DNA from: Chloroflexota bacterium
GTDB taxonomy: Bacteria; Chloroflexota; Limnocylindria; QHBO01
Direction: 5' to 3'
Assembly: GCA_020848055.1 (NCBI GenBank)
Contig: JADLBB010000114.1
Span: 1-16,454, forward strand
Length of the DNA: 16,454 nt
Made by a program: the position numbers and the translations under genes. This document shows positions 13,212 through 16,454 of the stretch, piece by piece. Below the pieces are notes generated by a model. The model ran no database searches. It was not told the origin of the DNA and saw nothing but the letters and a program-made list of their open reading frames with translations. Position 1 is the stretch's first letter, and every line of letters starts with the position of its first letter.

Positions 13212-13964
13212 CTACCTGGCCCGCAGCGGTCCGAGGGTCTCGGCGCGGTTGGTCCACAGCGACCAGCGCAGCCGTCCGATGTCTCGGAACGTGCGCAGGA
13301 TCTTGCGGAAGCTGGCGCCGGTGTTCGTGCCGGCCGCGCGCGGGTAGTGGGTCACGCCGACCTGGGCGATCCGCTCACCCCGGGCGTGGAGCTTGATCAG
13401 CAGCTCGGCCGACAGGAACGGTGAATCGGTCGTCAGCGGCAGGCCGTCGAAGACCTCGCGCCGAAAGACCTTCATGGCGCAGTCGATGTCGCGCACCCGC
13501 AGCCCGAACACGACCGAGGCGATCGCGTTGTACGTCTTGGCGATGAAGATCCGATGCGGTGGGTCGCGACGCTTGATCCGGTAGCCGATGACCGCGTCGA
13601 CCGGCTTGGCCGTCTCACCCAGCCGATCGAGCAGCCGGCTGAACTCGCGCAGGTCGAACTGCAGGTCGCCGTCGCTGAAGCCGATGAGTTCGCCGCGCGC
13701 GTTCGCGAAGCCGGCGCGCAGGGCGCCGCCGTATCCGCGGTTGGCCTGGTGGAAGACCGTGATGCGCGGCTCGGTGGCCGCGGCCGCCTCGGCCAGCTCC
13801 CGGGTCCGATCGGTGGATCCGTCGTCGATGACGAGGACCTCGATCGAGCCGTCCACCAGCGGTCCGACCTCGTCGAGGGCGCGGCGGATCGTCTCGGCCA
13901 CGTTCTCCTCCTCGTTGTAGGCGGGGAAGAAGAACGTCAGGCGCGGCCGGTCGGCATCGGTCAC
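13212..13964 (-). CDS. GT2 glycosyltransferase, polyprenyl-phosphate sugar synthase-like
   Basis: 250-aa GT-A fold family 2 glycosyltransferase. Features: FFFPAYNEEENV at 11-22, nucleotide-binding VIDDGSTDRT at 45-54, GYGGALRAGF at 78-87, and the metal-binding SDGDLQFD at 97-104. The following segment KTYNAIASVVFGLRVRDIDCAMKVFRREVF is typical of dolichyl/polyprenyl-phosphate mannose (or glucose) synthase-like proteins. It likely transfers a sugar from a nucleotide donor to a lipid phosphate at the cytoplasmic face; donor sugar is not readable. No C-terminal TM pair is present. GTG 13964 is preferred: GAGGA lies about 10 nt upstream and the fold starts just after it; the open frame to 14036 reads as non-homologous leader. 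It is divergent from a GT-C protein that could use its product. Confidence 0.9.
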   Translation of the reverse strand: MTDADRPRLTFFFPAYNEEENVAETIRRALDEVGPLVDGSIEVLVIDDGSTDRTRELAEAAAATEPRITVFHQANRGYGGALRAGFANARGELIGFSDGDLQFDLREFSRLLDRLGETAKPVDAVIGYRIKRRDPPHRIFIAKTYNAIASVVFGLRVRDIDCAMKVFRREVFDGLPLTTDSPFLSAELLIKLHARGERIAQVGVTHYPRAAGTNTGASFRKILRTFRDIGRLRWSLWTNRAETLGPLRAR

Positions 13965-13999
13965 TGGCGAGGAGTCCTCGTGGCGTGGTGATCCGTGGC

Positions 14000-14055
14000 A
14001 TCGTAGGCGAGCGGCGGCCCGCCGGTGAGGGCCCATCAGTACCAGCCGCTATACT
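14000..14055. promoter_or_regulatory. divergent promoter region between the glycosyltransferases
   Basis: On the plus strand TATACT (14050-14055) is a good -10, with predicted start near 14062. On the minus strand TACGAT (14005-14000) is a weaker -10 for the GT2 gene. Neither has a recognisable -35. Confidence 0.35.
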
Positions 14056-14077
14056 CACGGCCACCTTGGCGTGCGAC

Positions 14078-14113
14078 ATGACACGGCGCGCCCCACGGGG
14101 GCGACGCAACTGA
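14078..14113 (+). CDS. possible 11-codon leader peptide
   Basis: ATG 14078 starts a frame reading MTRRAPRGRRN, whose TGA (14111-14113) overlaps the next ATG as TGATG. The peptide has five Arg in 11 residues. This may be a translated leader coupled to the big glycosyltransferase gene, or a chance frame. Evidence is only the overlap and the promoter placement. Confidence 0.3.
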   Translation: MTRRAPRGRRN

Positions 14114-16454
14114 TGACCCGCGACCCCGTCGGTCGACGGGGCGCGGGAACGACCGACGCGCTCCGGCGTCTCGACGCCGGAACCCTGCTCCTCATCATCC
14201 TGGTCAGCGGGCTGGTGCTGCGCATCTTCATCGCCGGCATCTTTCTGCCGCTCAGCGGCCTGGCCAACGACGTCGGCGCCTTCACGGCCTGGGGCCAGCG
14301 CATGGCGGCCGTCGGGCCTGGCGCGTTCTACGAACCGGGTTACTTCGCCGACTATCCGCCCGGCTTCCTGTACGTGCTGTGGCTGCTGGGCATCATCGGC
14401 AATGCGCTGACGCCCGTGGTCGGCCAGGACGCCACCGGCGGCCTGGTCAAGATCCCCGGCATCGTCGCCGATATCGGCGTCGCCTGGCTGCTGTTCGTCA
14501 TCGCGCGTCGCTGGGGTGGCGACTTGGTCGATCGGACGCATTTCGGCGTCACCCCGCAACAGCTCGGCCTGGCCGCCGCGACGGTCTACCTGTTCAACCC
14601 CGGCGTCATCATCGGCTCGGCGGTCTGGGGCCAGATCGACTCGGTCGGCTCGCTGATCCTGCTGGCCACCATCTACGCCCTGGCGCGCGGCTGGACCGAG
14701 GGCGCCGCACTCGGCGCGGTCGTGGCCATGCTGGTCAAGTTCCAGTTCGCGTTCCTCATCCCGGTGGTGGTCGTGGTGGGGCTGAAGCGCCACCTGTTCG
14801 GCCGATCGGCGGACCCGCGACACACCCGCCACCCCGATCGGCTTCGGGTGCTGACCTCCCTGGCCGTCGGGGTCGTGTCGGTGACGCTGCTGATCCTGCC
14901 GTTCGGCATGCTCATCTACTCGCCGCTCGCCGGCGGCGATCCGCGCGGCCTGCTGGGCGTCCTGCCCGAACCGGACCCGCTGAGCCTGGTCGGCAAGCTG
15001 GTCGAGGCGGCCAACACGTACACCGGCCTGTCGATCAACGCCTTCAACCTGTGGCGCAACCCGTGGAGCGGCCTGGGCGACACGCTGCACTGGGGCGACG
15101 ACACGACCCTGGCCTTCACGATCGGCGGCGTGTCGCTGACCTGGCAGCACGTCGGGACCATCGCCTTCGCGGCGGTCGCGGTGCTGGCGCTGGTGGCCGT
15201 CGCGCGGCGCGACGACGTGCGCGGGCTGCTGCTCGCCTCGCTCGTGCTGGCCATCGCCTTCTTCGCCCTGCCGACCCGCGTCCACGAGCGCTACCTGTTC
15301 CCGGCCCTGGTGCTGGCCGCGCCGCTGCTGCTGTCGGGACGCGGCTGGCCGGTGATCTACGGCGCGCTGTCGCTCAGCTTCTTCGCCAACATCTACTGGG
15401 TCTACACCGAGGACTGGTCGTTCGCCTATCCGCCGGTCATCAACCCGGGCGTCGACGGCCAACCCATGCCGCAGGACCCGCTGCTGGAATCGACGCTGCT
15501 GACCGATCCTGGCATCTGGCTCCTGGGCGGCCTGGTGACGCTGATCCTGGCCGTCGTCGTGGTCCGCACGCTGCGTGCCGCATTCGCGCAGCGCCCGGAG
15601 GCGCCTCCGCTGCCCGAGCCTGAACCCCCACCGGAGTTCTCCGCCGCACCGATGCCGGCCGTCCCCGCACTTGGCGCCCGTCCGCCCGGCTGGCTGGCGA
15701 CCAACCCGGCCGATGCGTACCTCAAGGAGCCGATGCGCCGGCTCGATCGGCGCGACCTGGCCCTGGTGCTGGTGCTGGTCGCCTTCGCGTTTGGCTTCCG
15801 GGTCTGGCGGCTGGACGTGCCGCGCGCCTTTCACTTCGACGAGGTCTACCACGCGCGCTCCGCGGCCGAATTCCTGAGCAACTGGCGCTTCGGCTTCAAC
15901 CGCGACGTGTACGAGTGGACCCACCCGATGCTGGCCAAGTACCTGATCGCCGGGGGCATGGTCGCGGCACAACCGAACGGCGTCATCGCCGTCCGCGACG
16001 TCCCGACGCCGTCGGCGGCGCTGGCCGTGGCCCCGCGGCGGGAGTCGGCCGGCTTCGAGCGCTCGATCGGATTCCGGGTCGAGACCGGCTCGCAGATCGT
16101 GGCGTTCGACGTCGCCTCCGGGGCCGAGGTGGCGCGCTGGACAGCGAGTGGACAGGTGGCGGCGCTCGCCTACGACCGGGCCAACGTGCGCCTGCTCGTC
16201 GGCTTCGCCGATTCGGGGACGGTGGCGGCCTACGAGCTGACCGGGCTGCTGTCCTCGCCCGACGGCCGCGCGCCGCCCCATGGGCCGCCGATCGCATCCG
16301 GCCTCGGATCGGTCATCGAGATCGTGCTCGACGACACGGGTAACGACCCGCTGCTGCTGCGCGGCCTGGAGGGCGCCGCGCTGGTCAGCGACGAGGGCGA
16401 GGTTCACACCACCACCGGGCGATACGGCGGCATCGGCTACGTCCACGGCGCCAA
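14113..16454 (+). CDS. tandem GT-C glycosyltransferase / PMT-like fusion (5' part)
   Basis: Continuous frame of 780 codons with no stop, running off the window. Module 1 (about 22-490) is a polytopic GT-C glycosyltransferase: TM1 LLLIILVSGLVLRIFIAGIF, loop residues NDVGAFTAWG with a likely catalytic Asp53, YFADYPPGFLYVLW, GSAVWGQIDSVGSLILLA, and the late TRVHERYLFP (389-398) common in mannosyltransferase-type GT-C proteins. A Pro-rich linker follows (about 496-520). Module 2 begins near 545 with a new TM and resembles the PMT/GT39 N-terminus: RAFHFDEVYHARSAAEF with Asp576-Glu577, then YEWTHPMLAKYLIAGG (600-615), comparable to the PMT DxHPPLxK segment. After that TM, from about 617 to the edge, come propeller-like strands such as IVAFDVASGAEVARW. 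Both modules probably act outside the membrane on lipid-linked sugars. ATG 14113 overlaps a short leader frame; GGGGG lies about 12 nt upstream. Confidence 0.88.
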   Translation, partial: MTRDPVGRRGAGTTDALRRLDAGTLLLIILVSGLVLRIFIAGIFLPLSGLANDVGAFTAWGQRMAAVGPGAFYEPGYFADYPPGFLYVLWLLGIIGNALTPVVGQDATGGLVKIPGIVADIGVAWLLFVIARRWGGDLVDRTHFGVTPQQLGLAAATVYLFNPGVIIGSAVWGQIDSVGSLILLATIYALARGWTEGAALGAVVAMLVKFQFAFLIPVVVVVGLKRHLFGRSADPRHTRHPDRLRVLTSLAVGVVSVTLLILPFGMLIYSPLAGGDPRGLLGVLPEPDPLSLVGKLVEAANTYTGLSINAFNLWRNPWSGLGDTLHWGDDTTLAFTIGGVSLTWQHVGTIAFAAVAVLALVAVARRDDVRGLLLASLVLAIAFFALPTRVHERYLFPALVLAAPLLLSGRGWPVIYGALSLSFFANIYWVYTEDWSFAYPPVINPGVDGQPMPQDPLLESTLLTDPGIWLLGGLVTLILAVVVVRTLRAAFAQRPEAPPLPEPEPPPEFSAAPMPAVPALGARPPGWLATNPADAYLKEPMRRLDRRDLALVLVLVAFAFGFRVWRLDVPRAFHFDEVYHARSAAEFLSNWRFGFNRDVYEWTHPMLAKYLIAGGMVAAQPNGVIAVRDVPTPSAALAVAPRRESAGFERSIGFRVETGSQIVAFDVASGAEVARWTASGQVAALAYDRANVRLLVGFADSGTVAAYELTGLLSSPDGRAPPHGPPIASGLGSVIEIVLDDTGNDPLLLRGLEGAALVSDEGEVHTTTGRYGGIGYVHGA

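Noticed and set aside
13615..16446. Very long open frame on the minus strand opposite the GT-C gene
   Set aside because: Its translation is Gln/Arg/Asp/His-rich low complexity typical of the antisense of GC-rich coding DNA, overlaps the real GT2 gene in another frame, and shows no family motif, while the plus frame gives clear GT-C signatures.

Overview
This window is high-GC bacterial DNA spanning a classical chromosomal origin neighbourhood. The minus-strand block rpmH-rnpA-yidD-yidC-jag faces away from the plus-strand block dnaA-(oriC)-dnaN-recF-dciA. The GC-rich codon use, the short Gram-positive-type YidC without the large proteobacterial N-terminal domain, a dnaA-dnaN intergenic origin and the accessory genes suggest Chloroflexota (perhaps a Limnocylindria/Ellin6529-like lineage). 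The phylum is inference; an actinobacterial relative was considered, but the expected rsmG/parAB genes after jag and gyrB after recF/DUF721 are absent.

Layout. 1-326 is the 3' part of smpB. About 256 bp later comes its RNA partner ssrA (tmRNA, 583-948) with an extended -10 promoter; its tag reads about GNDSYALAA. A small four-helix membrane protein (1093-1608) converges on an unrecognised 144-aa protein (1617-2051, minus) across a hairpin that overlaps the first stop codon and holds the second in its loop. The minus-strand operon 4959->1617 is L34, RNase P protein, YidD, YidC, Jag/KhpB and the unknown protein, with ATGA overlaps at rnpA/yidD and yidC/jag, and starts from a good sigma70-type promoter (5076-5105). 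A small lipoprotein (5232-5729) sits at the divergence point.

dnaA (5952-7295) has its own promoter. The 367-bp dnaA-dnaN gap carries DnaA-box-like 9-mers, three of them in one orientation spaced 21 and 20 bp, and is the probable oriC. dnaN, recF and a DciA/DUF721 gene follow with tiny gaps or an overlap. Where gyrB often sits there is instead a 741-aa protein: a PP2C/PPM-like fold that has lost every metal-binding Asp, one TM helix and an NHL-like propeller.

From 12651 the content changes: a bifunctional-nuclease-family (DUF151) gene, probably leaderless; a converging GT2 polyprenyl-phosphate-sugar synthase (13212-13964, minus); and, divergent from it, a very large gene entering at 14113 and leaving the window, which joins one GT-C glycosyltransferase module to a second PMT/GT39-like module whose first extracytoplasmic loop is filled by propeller-like repeats. 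The GT2 enzyme could make the lipid-linked sugar the GT-C protein uses, so this end looks like a surface-glycosylation module. The most unusual items are the GT-C/PMT fusion and the dead-phosphatase/propeller protein.
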